NCBI RefSeq assembly: GCF_003026285.1
Contig: NZ_PYOD01000003.1
Location: 372,001-436,000, forward strand
Reading direction: 5' to 3'
Length of the DNA: 64,000 bases
DNA from: Photobacterium profundum
Lineage (GTDB): Bacteria > Pseudomonadota > Gammaproteobacteria > Enterobacterales > Vibrionaceae
Part shown: one piece after another, positions 45,661 to 54,817 of the stretch
How positions within the stretch are numbered: the stretch's first letter is position 1
Layout: every line of letters starts with the position of its first letter
The notes under the pieces: model-generated
Seen by the model: only the letters and a program-made list of their open reading frames with translations
What the model was told of the DNA's origin: nothing
Database searches by the model: none
Program-made: the position numbers and the translations under genes

Positions 45661-47067
45661 ATGTTTAAAAAAACGCTTATTGCTGTATCACTGGCAGCTA
45701 CAACCCTTGCTAGCACATCTGCTTTGGCTCTAGAAAAAGTAGATTTATTAATTAAAAATGCAACTGTACTAACCATGAACGAAGACAGAACTGTATTTGA
45801 CCAAGGCCTTGTTGCGGTTAAAGGTAATAAAATCGTTGCGGTAACTGATGGTAAAGATATAGAAGACTATCAAGCAAAAACAATAATTGATGCTGATGGC
45901 GATATCGTAATGCCAGGGCTAATTAATACACATACACACGTTTCGATGACGGTATTTCGCTCGCTAGCCGATGATGTGCCAGATCGTCTACACCGTTATA
46001 TATTCCCATTAGAAAAGAAACTAGTGTCGCGTGATATGGTACGTATTGGCGCACAACTGGGTAACGTTGAAATGGTAAAAGGTGGCGTAACCACATACGC
46101 TGACATGTACTATTTTGAAGATGAAGTAGCAAAAACTGTCGATAAAATTGGCATGCGCGCTATCTTAGGTGAATCCGTCATTAAGTTCCCTGTTGCTGAT
46201 GCGGCGAATGCTGAAGAAGGCATTCAGTACGCACTGAACTTTATTGAAGAATATAAAGACCATCCTCGTATTACACCGGCTTTTGCCCCTCACGCACCTT
46301 ATACAAATACTACTGAAATACTTCAAAAAATCACAAAGCTATCATTAGAACATGATGTACCTGTAATGATTCATTTAGCTGAATCTGACCGTGAAAATGA
46401 AGTGATTGCAGAACGCAGTGGTGGTAAATCACCTGTTGCTTACATGGCTGACATTGGCGCTTTAACGCCCAACCTTATTGGTGCGCATGTAATCAATGTC
46501 GACGACAATGATATTGCTTTACTCAAAAAACATGATGTAGGTGTTGCACATAATATGAGTGCAAATATCAAATCAGCTAAAGGCGTTGCACCCGTTATTA
46601 AAATGCAAGAGCAAGGTATTCGTGTTGGTTTAGGTACTGATGGCCCGATGTCTGGTAACACATTAAGTACGATTGATGAATTCAACCAAGTAGCAAAAGT
46701 GCATAAATTGGTTAATCATGATCGCGCAGCGATGCCACCATTAAACGTTATCGAAATGGCAACAATTGGTGCAGCCCGTGCATTGCATATGGAAGACACC
46801 ATTGGATCTCTTGAAAATGGTAAGCTTGCAGATATTATCGTAATTGATACTAAAGCACCTAATATGGTCCCTGTTTACAATCCATATTCTGCTCTAGTTT
46901 ACTCTGCGTATGCGACTAACGTAAAACACACTATCGTTGACGGTAAATTACTGATGGAAGACCGTAATATGCTGACTGTTGACGAAACGGCTATCCGTAA
47001 AGAAGCATTAGAATTTGCCGATAAGGTACGTAAAACAGTTGTAGAAAGTGGTGAAGTGGTTCAGTAA
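45661..47067 (+). CDS. Exported amidohydrolase (MTA/SAH deaminase-like)
   Basis: A 468-residue metal-dependent amidohydrolase. The N-terminus is a clear signal peptide (MFKKTLIAVSLAATTLA, cleavage after about residue 23, SALA). The catalytic TIM barrel has the metal ligands in GLINTHTHVSM, the substrate-side IHLAESDRE (HxxE), GAHVINVDD and GLGTDGPMSGN. This matches the TrzA/MtaD cluster of nucleoside- or triazine-type deaminases, and 5'-methylthioadenosine/S-adenosylhomocysteine deaminases in particular. Those enzymes are normally cytoplasmic, so the signal peptide is notable. The true substrate is unknown. The terminator is at 47124-47147. Confidence 0.82.
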   Translation: MFKKTLIAVSLAATTLASTSALALEKVDLLIKNATVLTMNEDRTVFDQGLVAVKGNKIVAVTDGKDIEDYQAKTIIDADGDIVMPGLINTHTHVSMTVFRSLADDVPDRLHRYIFPLEKKLVSRDMVRIGAQLGNVEMVKGGVTTYADMYYFEDEVAKTVDKIGMRAILGESVIKFPVADAANAEEGIQYALNFIEEYKDHPRITPAFAPHAPYTNTTEILQKITKLSLEHDVPVMIHLAESDRENEVIAERSGGKSPVAYMADIGALTPNLIGAHVINVDDNDIALLKKHDVGVAHNMSANIKSAKGVAPVIKMQEQGIRVGLGTDGPMSGNTLSTIDEFNQVAKVHKLVNHDRAAMPPLNVIEMATIGAARALHMEDTIGSLENGKLADIIVIDTKAPNMVPVYNPYSALVYSAYATNVKHTIVDGKLLMEDRNMLTVDETAIRKEALEFADKVRKTVVESGEVVQ

Positions 47068-47123
47068 TCCCCTTCTTTAACACTCTTTAAGAACAAATGG
47101 TCATCGAATAATGACTCAAAATA

Positions 47124-47147
47124 AAAAAGAGCCTATTGGCTCTTTTT
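47124..47147. terminator. Terminator after the amidohydrolase gene
   Basis: Ten-bp stem AAAAAGAGCC/GGCTCTTTTT with a TATT loop and T-runs on both strands, between convergent genes. Confidence 0.93.
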
Positions 47148-47166
47148 TTATATAATACACAAGAAC

Positions 47167-48006
47167 TTAAATAACACCTAACTCACGTAAACGCTCCATC
47201 AAGTATTCATTCGCTGTGTAGCGCTCAGATAGAACAACTTCTGGCTTAGGGTGAAGGAACAAAGGTAAAGAAATACGTGATTTGGTTTTATCTGCACCAT
47301 CTGGATTCACAACACGGTGTGTTGTAGACGGGAAGTAACCACCAGAAGCTTCTTGCAGCATGTCACCAATATTAATGATCAAATTACCAAAATCACACGG
47401 CACGTCTAACCAATCACCTTCTTTAGATTTAACTTGAAGGCCAGGCTCATTTGCAGCAGGTAAGATAGTTAATAAGTTAATATCTTCATGTGCACCAGCA
47501 CGAATTGCACCCAATTCTTCATCCCCTTTTAATGGTGGATAATGAAGTACACGCAATAACGTTTGAGAGCTATCTTCAACCATACTTGAAAGAGGCTGAG
47601 AATATTTATTAGCTACATCTTCTGGAGAGTGCTTTTCTACCCAAGACAATAGCTCACCAGCAAGTTTATTCGCTTCATCGTAATAGTTTTGAAGCTCTTC
47701 TTTTAACGCTTCAGGACACTGACCCCAAGGATAGTAATGGAAGTATTCCTTTATATCTTTTTGGGTATGACCTTTTGCCGTTTCAGAAATTTCGGAAGGG
47801 AAGAAACCATCTTGAGTTTCTACATTGAAACGAAAAGCATCTTTGTTTTCACTAGCGAAAAAGTTATACCAGTTTTCATAAATAGCACTAACAAGTTTCT
47901 GTTGAATAGGATGGTTTTTCAACACACCAAACCCAGTATTTCGTAAAGACTCAACAAAAAGTTCTTCGGCATTATCTGCCGTATAATCTACCGCTTCCAA
48001 TTTCAT
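47167..48006 (-). CDS. Isopenicillin N synthase-like 2-oxoglutarate/Fe(II) oxygenase
   Basis: A 279-residue non-haem iron oxygenase of the isopenicillin N synthase family. Iron ligands are His173 and Asp175 in AHEDINLLTIL and His230 in STTHRVVNP, and Arg244 with the SRISLPLF strand is the co-substrate-binding position. The N-terminal DIOX_N part (about 1-120) is present. Such enzymes hydroxylate or oxidatively cyclise small molecules; the substrate is unknown. It is a single gene that shares the terminator at 47124-47147 with the convergent amidohydrolase gene. Confidence 0.88.
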   Translation of the reverse strand: MKLEAVDYTADNAEELFVESLRNTGFGVLKNHPIQQKLVSAIYENWYNFFASENKDAFRFNVETQDGFFPSEISETAKGHTQKDIKEYFHYYPWGQCPEALKEELQNYYDEANKLAGELLSWVEKHSPEDVANKYSQPLSSMVEDSSQTLLRVLHYPPLKGDEELGAIRAGAHEDINLLTILPAANEPGLQVKSKEGDWLDVPCDFGNLIINIGDMLQEASGGYFPSTTHRVVNPDGADKTKSRISLPLFLHPKPEVVLSERYTANEYLMERLRELGVI

Positions 48007-48305
48007 AGTATGTTCTTTCTTTGGCTGACTTTATAGGTATATGCGTACATTTTACATACAACAAATATTACACAATTTTTTAATTAAATGAATTCTATTG
48101 GCTAACAAGCAGACTAACAAGGTTAAATAAGCAAGATCTCAGGAAACAGTCTGTTTACATCAAGAAACAAACACTTCTAACAGCCAAACGTTTGCTTTAC
48201 GCCACATCACTGAAGTGAATAAACATTAAATCTGACAAATCATTATGTTAAGTAATGTTTAGACAAAATGGATGCCTTTCATACCACCAATATGTATGTA
48301 AAATG
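48007..48305. other. Intergenic region, no gene seen
   Basis: AT-rich sequence upstream of the oxygenase gene. No ORF with a ribosome-binding site or clear regulatory motif was recognised. Confidence 0.4.
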
Positions 48306-48330
48306 AAAAAACCCTACATAATACGTAGGG
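48306..48330 (-). terminator. Probable terminator of the 48429-48731 gene
   Basis: Six-bp core stem CCCTAC/GTAGGG (48312-48317, 48325-48330) followed on the minus strand by six T. It is about 100 nt beyond the stop codon of the only upstream minus-strand gene, with a tandem repeat between. Confidence 0.6.
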
Positions 48331-48333
48331 CAC

Positions 48334-48375
48334 AATAGCAAATAGCCAATAGCCAATAGCCAATAGCCAATAGCC
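48334..48375. repeat. Heptanucleotide tandem repeat (AATAGCC)
   Basis: Five perfect AATAGCC units (48341-48375) are preceded by one imperfect unit AATAGCA (48334-48340). It is intergenic. The copy number of such short tandem repeats often varies between strains. Confidence 0.9.
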
Positions 48376-48428
48376 ATAGAATTACATCCAAATCACAATG
48401 ATAAAACCAATGTAGAATGTCTTAACAC

Positions 48429-48731
48429 TTACAAATCTCGCATTAAAATTTCAAACTCTTCTTCAGCGAGTTCAATTAGCATTGATAGTTCTCTTGCATC
48501 AGCATTTGATAGTTCCAAATGCCAGTTAACATCATCACTACTCACACTATTTCGACAAACAAGCTCTGTTTTTTCCCCCGTAGAGCTGAACAACAGTTGA
48601 GCAAATTCTGCCTGCATCTTATCATCTTCATCTTGAATACTGACTTCTAGCACACCTGTGGGAATGATACATATATTGGCGTGACGGGCTCTGCTATCAA
48701 GTAAAATAAATTCTCGATATTCAGCTAACAT
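48429..48731 (-). CDS. Hypothetical acidic protein
   Basis: A 100-residue soluble, acidic protein. The first half should be beta-rich (REFILLDSR, ANICIIPTGVLEVSIQDED) and the second half ends in an acidic helix (ADARELSMLIELAEEEFEILMRDL). The ribosome-binding site GGAGAGAGGA lies directly before the ATG, so translation is likely. No family was recognised, and there is no signal peptide or membrane segment. It is divergent from ltaE with 220 nt between them. Confidence 0.6.
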   Translation of the reverse strand: MLAEYREFILLDSRARHANICIIPTGVLEVSIQDEDDKMQAEFAQLLFSSTGEKTELVCRNSVSSDDVNWHLELSNADARELSMLIELAEEEFEILMRDL

Positions 48732-48951
48732 ATTCCTCTCTCCAAATTGAGTTATACCTAACCTATCAAGGCTCCTTAAGTGTAGTGAAAATCAGGCATG
48801 CTCAATAAATATTCACAATAAATACACATATATTCCTCACAAAAATGGACTGCAATTACACTGTAAGACAAGAATCCAAGACTTTTTATTCCGTAGTAAA
48901 ATTCTATGTTTGAGTGATATAGTCAGAAGAATATAAAAGGAAGTAAATATT

Positions 48952-49959
48952 ATGATTGATTTTCGCTCAGACACAGTAACACGCCCATCAGCTTCAATGC
49001 TGGAAACAATGATGAAAGCCCCTGTCGGCGACGATGTATATGGTGATGACCCTACAGTAAATGATTTGGAACAGTGGACAGCAGAACGCCATGGCTTTGA
49101 AGCGGCTATTTTTTGTAGTTCAGGTACGCAAGCAAACCTATTAGGTTTAATGGCACATTGTGAACGTGGTGATGAGTACCTTTGCGGCCAGCAAGCACAC
49201 AATTATAAGTTTGAAGGTGGTGGTGCAGCAGTATTAGGTTCTATTCAGCCACAACCTATTGAAAATGAAAAAGACGGTTCAATTTCTATTGATAAACTAA
49301 AAGCTGCAATTAAACCAATAGATCCTCACTTTGCACGCACTACCCTACTCAGCCTTGAAAATACCATTAATGGTAAAGTACTGCCGTTATCATATTTGAA
49401 AGAAGCACGTGAATTTGTAAATCTGCACGGCTTAAAATTGCATTTAGATGGCGCTCGCGTATATAACGCATCGGTAGCATTAGATGTCGACATTAAAGAG
49501 ATCTCGCAACACTTCGATTCAATGACAATCTGTTTATCAAAAGGGTTAGGAGCACCGATTGGGTCATTGCTACTAGGCAGCCATGAGTTAATAGCCAAAG
49601 CACGTCGTTGGAGAAAAGTATTGGGTGGCGGTATGCGCCAAGCTGGTATTTTAGCGGCAGCAGGAAAAATAGCCCTTACAGAAAATGTTACTCGTTTAGC
49701 TGATGATCATGCCAACGCCCGTTATCTTGCACAAGAATTAGCAAAGGTTAACGGTTTTTCAGTTAACCTTGAACATGTTCAAACGAATATGCTTTTTGCT
49801 AAGGTTGACTCAACTATCAATCAACAGCAGTTAGTTGATAACTTAAAAGAGCAAGGTATCTTATTTAGCGCGGGGAACCCTATGCGTTTAGTCACTCATT
49901 TAGATATAAGCCGAGCAGACATCGATACCTTTATAACGGCGTTAAAGCGCGCTTTATAA
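48952..49959 (+). CDS. ltaE: Low-specificity L-threonine aldolase
   Basis: A 335-residue pyridoxal-phosphate enzyme that splits L-threonine and L-allo-threonine into glycine and acetaldehyde. The opening MIDFRSDTVTRPS, DDVYGDDPTVNDLE, the cofactor-stacking HNYKFEGGG region, LHLDGARVYNA (Asp contacting the pyridine nitrogen) and the Schiff-base Lys197 in CLSKGLGAPIGS are all in place. The length equals that of E. coli LtaE. AGGAAG precedes the start. It is a single gene. Confidence 0.95.
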   Translation: MIDFRSDTVTRPSASMLETMMKAPVGDDVYGDDPTVNDLEQWTAERHGFEAAIFCSSGTQANLLGLMAHCERGDEYLCGQQAHNYKFEGGGAAVLGSIQPQPIENEKDGSISIDKLKAAIKPIDPHFARTTLLSLENTINGKVLPLSYLKEAREFVNLHGLKLHLDGARVYNASVALDVDIKEISQHFDSMTICLSKGLGAPIGSLLLGSHELIAKARRWRKVLGGGMRQAGILAAAGKIALTENVTRLADDHANARYLAQELAKVNGFSVNLEHVQTNMLFAKVDSTINQQQLVDNLKEQGILFSAGNPMRLVTHLDISRADIDTFITALKRAL

Positions 49960-49970
49960 TATAATTAACT

Positions 49971-50004
49971 AAGAGATGAGACATAGTTTTAATGCTCATC
50001 TCTT
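49971..50004 (+). terminator. Probable terminator after ltaE
   Basis: Ten-bp perfect stem AAGAGATGAG/CTCATCTCTT (49971-49980, 49995-50004) only 11 nt after the ltaE stop. The tail (TGGTATTT) is a poor T-run. Confidence 0.6.
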
Positions 50005-50014
50005 TGGTATTTAA

Positions 50015-50662
50015 TTAAAATCGGTATGCAACACTCACGTTTGATAAAGCGTGCCGTGCTTTTACTTCATCATCAATTCGCGTTGGAACTACAAGCCTTA
50101 AACCCAACTCCCATTGATGATAATTCACCACCGTACCCACATGTGAATTAAAACCGAAGCCAGAACTTGAAAAGTCTGTTTTATCTCCATTTATATTCTT
50201 TACATCGCCATCTGAATATAAATAGTTAACACCTGCCCCAATCTCTACTCGCCAGCTTCGACATGAGCCACACAATTTTTTATGGCCCCATTGATAAAAT
50301 AATACGGGCGTTAAAGATGCGGAATAACCTTCAAGTTCACCATCAACAAAGTCACTGCTTTTATCATCATAATCTAACTTGAAATAACGAGCATTTATTT
50401 CAGTGTGGTATCCCCAACGCGTTTTATCATTAAAATAATAAGGCGATTGAATCAACGTAATTAATGGTGATATTGAAGATGAAGATTTAAATTTAACGTC
50501 TTCTAGCGTATTCCCATCTGAGATTTCAACACTTCCCGTCCCACTTGCTATACCAAGCTTAAACGTTGGCATACGGAATATTGTCGCAAGATCCATTGCG
50601 GCAACTGACTGTAACGGGCTGAGTAGAATAGTACCAACACATAACAATTCCAATTTTTTCAT
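50015..50662 (-). CDS. Putative outer-membrane beta-barrel protein
   Basis: A 215-residue exported protein. The signal peptide MKKLELLCVGTILL ends near residue 22 (SVAA). The mature part alternates polar and hydrophobic residues in beta-strand fashion (KTRWGYHTEINARYFKLDY, GYSASLTPVLFYQWG, RVEIGAGVNYLYSDG). It ends in SNVSVAYRF, whose terminal Phe is the usual BAM recognition signal. ATG 50662 was chosen over the upstream 50695: it has AAGGAA seven bases before it and gives a proper signal. The family is not recognised, and two close cysteines (CGSC) sit in a loop. Confidence 0.7.
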   Translation of the reverse strand: MKKLELLCVGTILLSPLQSVAAMDLATIFRMPTFKLGIASGTGSVEISDGNTLEDVKFKSSSSISPLITLIQSPYYFNDKTRWGYHTEINARYFKLDYDDKSSDFVDGELEGYSASLTPVLFYQWGHKKLCGSCRSWRVEIGAGVNYLYSDGDVKNINGDKTDFSSSGFGFNSHVGTVVNYHQWELGLRLVVPTRIDDEVKARHALSNVSVAYRF

Positions 50663-50836
50663 ATGCAATTCCTTCAGCATAAAAACTTGCGGCACAATTC
50701 AAATGTAAGAATAACCAGCTGATACCGATCATTTAATAGAACATGACATACAAGAAAACAAAAATCCCTAATCAATTATAGTCTTAATGCGAAAAAGTGA
50801 TAGACAACCCAAATTTACCAGTGGTAACAATTAAAA

Positions 50837-50863
50837 AAAGCTGAGTCAAATTACCCAGCTTTT
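50837..50863 (-). terminator. Terminator of nhaD
   Basis: Eleven-bp stem (AAAAGCTGAGT with ACCCAGCTTTT, a G-U pair on the minus strand) followed there by a T-run; 31 nt after the nhaD stop. Confidence 0.85.
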
Positions 50864-50893
50864 CGATGTTAAACACTCGAACACAACGAGGTA

Positions 50894-52324
50894 TTAGGTA
50901 AATAACGCACCATTAATCATAAGGTGCGCAACAATACTGAGCACATACCCTATTGCAATAACAGGCATCCATTTCAAATGTCCAAAAAAGGTATATTTAC
51001 CATGAGCTGCGCCCATTAAAGCCACACCAGCCGCCGAACCAATTGACAGTAAACTCCCCCCCACACCAGCGGTTAATGTTACTAATAACCAATTACCTAT
51101 CGACATATCTGGCATCATAGTTAAAACCGCAAACATAACAGGAATGTTATCAACAATTGCCGACAGAATACCAACAACAATATTCGCCCAAATTGGATTC
51201 CATTCTGAATACATAACTTCAGATACTGACCCTAAATACCCTAGTAAGCTTAAGCCACCAACACACATTACAACGCCATAGAAAAACAGTAGTGTATCCC
51301 ACTCGGCATGAGAAACACGCTTAAAGACATCAAATGGAACCACTGATCCTAATCGTTTAAGTGCCGCTTCATCATGTACTTCTAACGCATGGGCTTTTTT
51401 CTTTGCTAGTGAACTTGGTAGCGTTTTGCGCAAGAAAAAACCAAAAAACTGTAAATACGCTAATCCCATCATCATGCCTATTACTGGTGGGAAATGTAGT
51501 ACACCATGGAAGGCAACAGCCGTTGCAATGGTTAATAAGAATAAAAATACAATACGACGCGCACCACGTTTCAATTCAACATGTTCACTTAATGCGTCAG
51601 GTTGAATTTTAGGCACGAAGAAAGACATAATAAATGCAGGAATAACGTAGTTCACAACAGAAGGGATAAACAACGCTAAAAATTCATTGAAAGACACCAA
51701 CCCAGCTTGCCAAACCATTAAGGTTGTAATATCACCAAATGGACTAAACGCACCACCAGCATTAGCAGCGACAACAATATTAATACACGCGAGGTTAATA
51801 AACTTCGTATTGGTTCCACCGACTTTCATCACTACCGCACACATTAACAGCGCAGTCGTTAAGTTATCTGCTATCGGTGAAATAAAGAAAGAGAGAATAC
51901 CGGTAAGCCAAAATAAAGTGCGAAGATTAAATCCTTTGCTCACCATCCAAGCCTGTAAAGCATCGAATAAACGGCGTTCCTCCATTGCACTGATATACGT
52001 CATTGCCACTAAAAGGAACAACAGTAATTCTGAGTATTCAAGTAAGTTATGCTCTAACGCTGCTTTTGCGACATCAATTTGCCCTTGTTGTTGAAATACA
52101 TAACCAATCAACATCCAGATTAAGCCAGCGGCAAGTAAAACAGGTTTTGATTTACGTAATTGTAAATACTCTTCCCCCATAACCAAACAATAAGCCAAAC
52201 CAAAAATAATCAGTGAAGCATAACCAATTGTTGATTGTGTTAAATCAATAGAAGAGTCAACCGCAAATGCCGGAGGTGCAAAAGCTATCCCTAAAATGAT
52301 AAATATAAAAGCTCGGATTTTCAT
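50894..52324 (-). CDS. nhaD: Na+/H+ antiporter NhaD
   Basis: A 476-residue ion-transporter-superfamily antiporter that exports Na+ or Li+ in exchange for protons, important for halophilic vibrios. It has about twelve to thirteen helices. Family marks are FISPIADNLTTALLMCAV (around 165), NIVVAANAGGAFSPFGDITTLMVW and GILSAIVDNIPVMFAVLTM with the charged/polar transport residues, and GVGGSLLSIGSAAGVALMG. ATG 52324 gives a signal-like first helix (MKIRAFIFIILGIAFAPPAFA) and the usual length. The longer frame from 52420 adds 32 unlike residues and lacks support. Confidence 0.92.
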   Translation of the reverse strand: MKIRAFIFIILGIAFAPPAFAVDSSIDLTQSTIGYASLIIFGLAYCLVMGEEYLQLRKSKPVLLAAGLIWMLIGYVFQQQGQIDVAKAALEHNLLEYSELLLFLLVAMTYISAMEERRLFDALQAWMVSKGFNLRTLFWLTGILSFFISPIADNLTTALLMCAVVMKVGGTNTKFINLACINIVVAANAGGAFSPFGDITTLMVWQAGLVSFNEFLALFIPSVVNYVIPAFIMSFFVPKIQPDALSEHVELKRGARRIVFLFLLTIATAVAFHGVLHFPPVIGMMMGLAYLQFFGFFLRKTLPSSLAKKKAHALEVHDEAALKRLGSVVPFDVFKRVSHAEWDTLLFFYGVVMCVGGLSLLGYLGSVSEVMYSEWNPIWANIVVGILSAIVDNIPVMFAVLTMMPDMSIGNWLLVTLTAGVGGSLLSIGSAAGVALMGAAHGKYTFFGHLKWMPVIAIGYVLSIVAHLMINGALFT

Positions 52325-52571
52325 ATCTGCTCTCAACTCCCTGAGAAATAGTAACTGGTTAAATTCTACATAAATATACATTTCATTAACGTGAGGTAAA
52401 CCTACAAGCCACAAAAACACTTACACATCCACCACATCAAACACGGTAGCTTTGTATGGCTTTCGAGCGCCATTATGATAAATCTCCCCTTAAGGCTTAA
52501 CTGTTTATCAAAATTTGAGCCAAACTATTTATCAGAGGGAATAATTAAATGACGTAAGAAAGGACAAGTTT

Positions 52572-53030
52572 ATGACAGAAATAAGCTATTGGTTAGATGG
52601 GATTAAAATTTGGTTTCAGCCTAATCAAAGTCAAAATATTAAAATACTTATCGATCATGTAAATCTAGCACCTAGCGCTCTTTTTGATAATGTTGATTCA
52701 GATATGAACAGTGAGGCTCTTGCATACTGGTTTGACGCTTGCCAACGTTTAAGTCTCTATTACCAAGATCAAGGCGAGCCAGAAAAAGCATTTTCCTACC
52801 TACAATTTGCATATGCAAAGTTACAAGGAATGCTATGTCACCCCTCACACAGTGATGATATAAAACGATGGAGCCTTAAAAAAATAGATCGCATTATTGT
52901 AGTAATGGTGGAATTTTGCCAAGTTCAGCAAGAAAAAAAATGGCAGCAAGAAAGTATTCAACTCATTAATCTGCACGTTACTTTTATGGAAGGGCAAAAC
53001 AATTTAAATCTTGTCTATCGTAATGATTAA
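52572..53030 (+). CDS. Hypothetical protein, helical repeat-like
   Basis: A 152-residue soluble protein, mostly alpha-helical. The segment ALAYWFDACQRLSLYYQDQGEPEKAFSYLQFAYAKLQ (about 49-85) has the spacing of a tetratricopeptide-type helix pair, as do the following helices. It starts with MTEISYWLDGIKIWF. AAAGGAC precedes the ATG at a suitable distance. It is divergent from nhaD and 89 nt upstream of the carboxypeptidase gene on the same strand, possibly co-transcribed. The function is unknown. Confidence 0.65.
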   Translation: MTEISYWLDGIKIWFQPNQSQNIKILIDHVNLAPSALFDNVDSDMNSEALAYWFDACQRLSLYYQDQGEPEKAFSYLQFAYAKLQGMLCHPSHSDDIKRWSLKKIDRIIVVMVEFCQVQQEKKWQQESIQLINLHVTFMEGQNNLNLVYRND

Positions 53031-53119
53031 ATCAATTGAGTAAATTTTTCATACAGTTCGCAAGTTTTTACTAAGCTAAAAGTAGCACTAATTAATTGCT
53101 ACTTAAGGAAAATAGAGCA

Positions 53120-54319
53120 ATGATAAAAACAACTATTTTAAAACATCTCTCTCTATTTACTCTTGTCACTATGGCCAGCCTACCGTTCTCGGCAAGCGCT
53201 GATGTTTTACCTTCACCTCCCGTAATTGACGCAAAAGCTTGGTTATTAATGAGCTATGAATCAGGCCAAGTCATCGCTAGTTTTAATGAAAACGAACCAT
53301 TGGCCCCTGCCAGCTTAACGAAAATAATGACGTCGTACGTGGTGGGTAAAGAAATAAACGCAGGGCATATCAATAATGATGATCTTGTGATCATCAGTGA
53401 GAATGCTTGGGGTAAAAAGTTTCCTGGTTCATCTAAGATGTTTTTAAACATTGGTGATAATGTAACTGTCGACCAACTCAATAAAGGTGTGATTATTTCG
53501 TCGGGTAATGATGCTACAGTCGCGTTAGCCGAGCATGTTGCGGGTCACCAAGCAGCTTTTATTGAAATGATGAATCGTCAGGCTGAAGTCATTGGCATGC
53601 AAAACACCTATTTCACTAACCCACATGGTTTAGATGCTGACGAACAATTTACAACCGCCTACGACATGGCGATTTTAACCAGAGCATTAATCAAAGAATT
53701 ACCTGAAATGTACGGGCTATTTAAGGAAAAGTCATTCACCTTTCAGGATATAAAACAAGGAAATAGAAATGGACTATTATGGGATACCACCTTAAATGTA
53801 GACGGTGTAAAAACAGGCCATACATCGAAAGCTGGTTATAGTTTAGTATCATCAGCGGAACAAAGCGGCCAACGATTCATTGCCGTCGTAATGGGAACTA
53901 AAAGTACAGGAACTAGACGCTCAGAAAGTAAAAAATTACTCACTTGGGGTTTCCGCTTCTATCAAGACCTTACCCCAACGTTTGATGGTAAAGAACTAGA
54001 ACCAATAAAAGTATGGTACGGATCGCCATCAAAAGTGTCGGTAGAACTAGGTGATGGTGGCATAATCACCGTTCCTCGCCGACAACGTAAGAACCTTGAA
54101 CATAAGGTATTTTATAATAATAACCTTGAAGCTCCGATCTCTAAAGGCGAGCAAGTTGGTAAAATCGAATGGTACTTAGATGAAGAAATACTCATTGTTC
54201 AACCTATTATCGCGATTGAAAATGTTGAAGAAGCCCCTTGGTATGGTGCTGCCGTTGATACAATCTGGCGGCCAATTAGCCAATGGTTTTCCAGTCAAGA
54301 CTGGGAACCAGAGAAATAG
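53120..54319 (+). CDS. dacA: D-alanyl-D-alanine carboxypeptidase (PBP5/6 type)
   Basis: A 399-residue low-molecular-weight penicillin-binding protein that trims the terminal D-Ala of peptidoglycan stem peptides. The signal peptide ends after about residue 27. The serine-peptidase motifs are SLTK (65-68), SGN (128-130) and KTG (231-233). A C-terminal PBP5_C beta domain (about 290-380) and a terminal amphipathic anchor (WRPISQWFSSQ) tether it to the outer face of the inner membrane. ATG 53120 with AAGGAA upstream was chosen over an in-frame TTG. Whether it is the DacA or DacC paralogue cannot be separated here. Confidence 0.9.
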   Translation: MIKTTILKHLSLFTLVTMASLPFSASADVLPSPPVIDAKAWLLMSYESGQVIASFNENEPLAPASLTKIMTSYVVGKEINAGHINNDDLVIISENAWGKKFPGSSKMFLNIGDNVTVDQLNKGVIISSGNDATVALAEHVAGHQAAFIEMMNRQAEVIGMQNTYFTNPHGLDADEQFTTAYDMAILTRALIKELPEMYGLFKEKSFTFQDIKQGNRNGLLWDTTLNVDGVKTGHTSKAGYSLVSSAEQSGQRFIAVVMGTKSTGTRRSESKKLLTWGFRFYQDLTPTFDGKELEPIKVWYGSPSKVSVELGDGGIITVPRRQRKNLEHKVFYNNNLEAPISKGEQVGKIEWYLDEEILIVQPIIAIENVEEAPWYGAAVDTIWRPISQWFSSQDWEPEK

Positions 54320-54346
54320 CCTAACGCTGCTCACTTAAAATAACGA

Positions 54347-54381
54347 ATGCCATCCAGTGTTATTAGTTTACTGGGTGGCAT
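54347..54381. terminator. Hairpin between dacA and the acidic small gene
   Basis: Twelve-bp stem ATGCCATCCAGT/ACTGGGTGGCAT with one wobble pair and an 11-nt loop. It has no T-run on the plus strand; on the minus strand the tail contains TTATTTT a few bases later. It could end either convergent gene. Confidence 0.55.
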
Positions 54382-54416
54382 AGAAATATCACAGTACTTG
54401 AATCCGTTATTATTAC

Positions 54417-54548
54417 TTAATCATCAAACGTTATATCTGCTTCATCATAATCAGCCCAATCATCAAAATCTGACCCACTAAAATCAGAATCTAGAGCTTC
54501 CCATGCATTATCTTCAACATAATTAAAATTAGCTTCATCATCAAACAT
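54417..54548 (-). CDS. Putative 43-residue extremely acidic protein
   Basis: A short ORF from ATG 54548 to TAA 54417-54419 with AAGGAA five bases before the start. The product starts MFDDEANFNYVEDNAWEA and has 13 Asp, 4 Glu and no Lys or Arg. It also carries nine aromatics (5 Phe, 2 Trp, 2 Tyr) spread between the acidic residues. Such composition is seen in DNA-mimic inhibitors and in short linear binding proteins, but I recognise no family and propose no definite role. A hairpin lies 36 nt beyond the stop. It is between dacA (convergent) and the phosphatase gene (divergent). Confidence 0.6.
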   Translation of the reverse strand: MFDDEANFNYVEDNAWEALDSDFSGSDFDDWADYDEADITFDD

Positions 54549-54817
54549 AATATTTCCTTACTAATACTGAATATGGCTTATTGCTGAATATAAAACAACA
54601 AGTGCTACTGAATGTCGTCTTCATTATTGTTATAAGCAGTAAAAGTGACGATTACGTGAATGAAGAATGGTAGTTTGATGAAATGTGATTTCTGTATGAA
54701 AGGCCACCAAATAAAATCTATGTAATAAAAATGCCTTATTGCAATGCAACTATTGCCCGCAAGAAAAGAACAATACATCACTATTTATTTACAACCTAAA
54801 AGTACAAAGGAAATATC

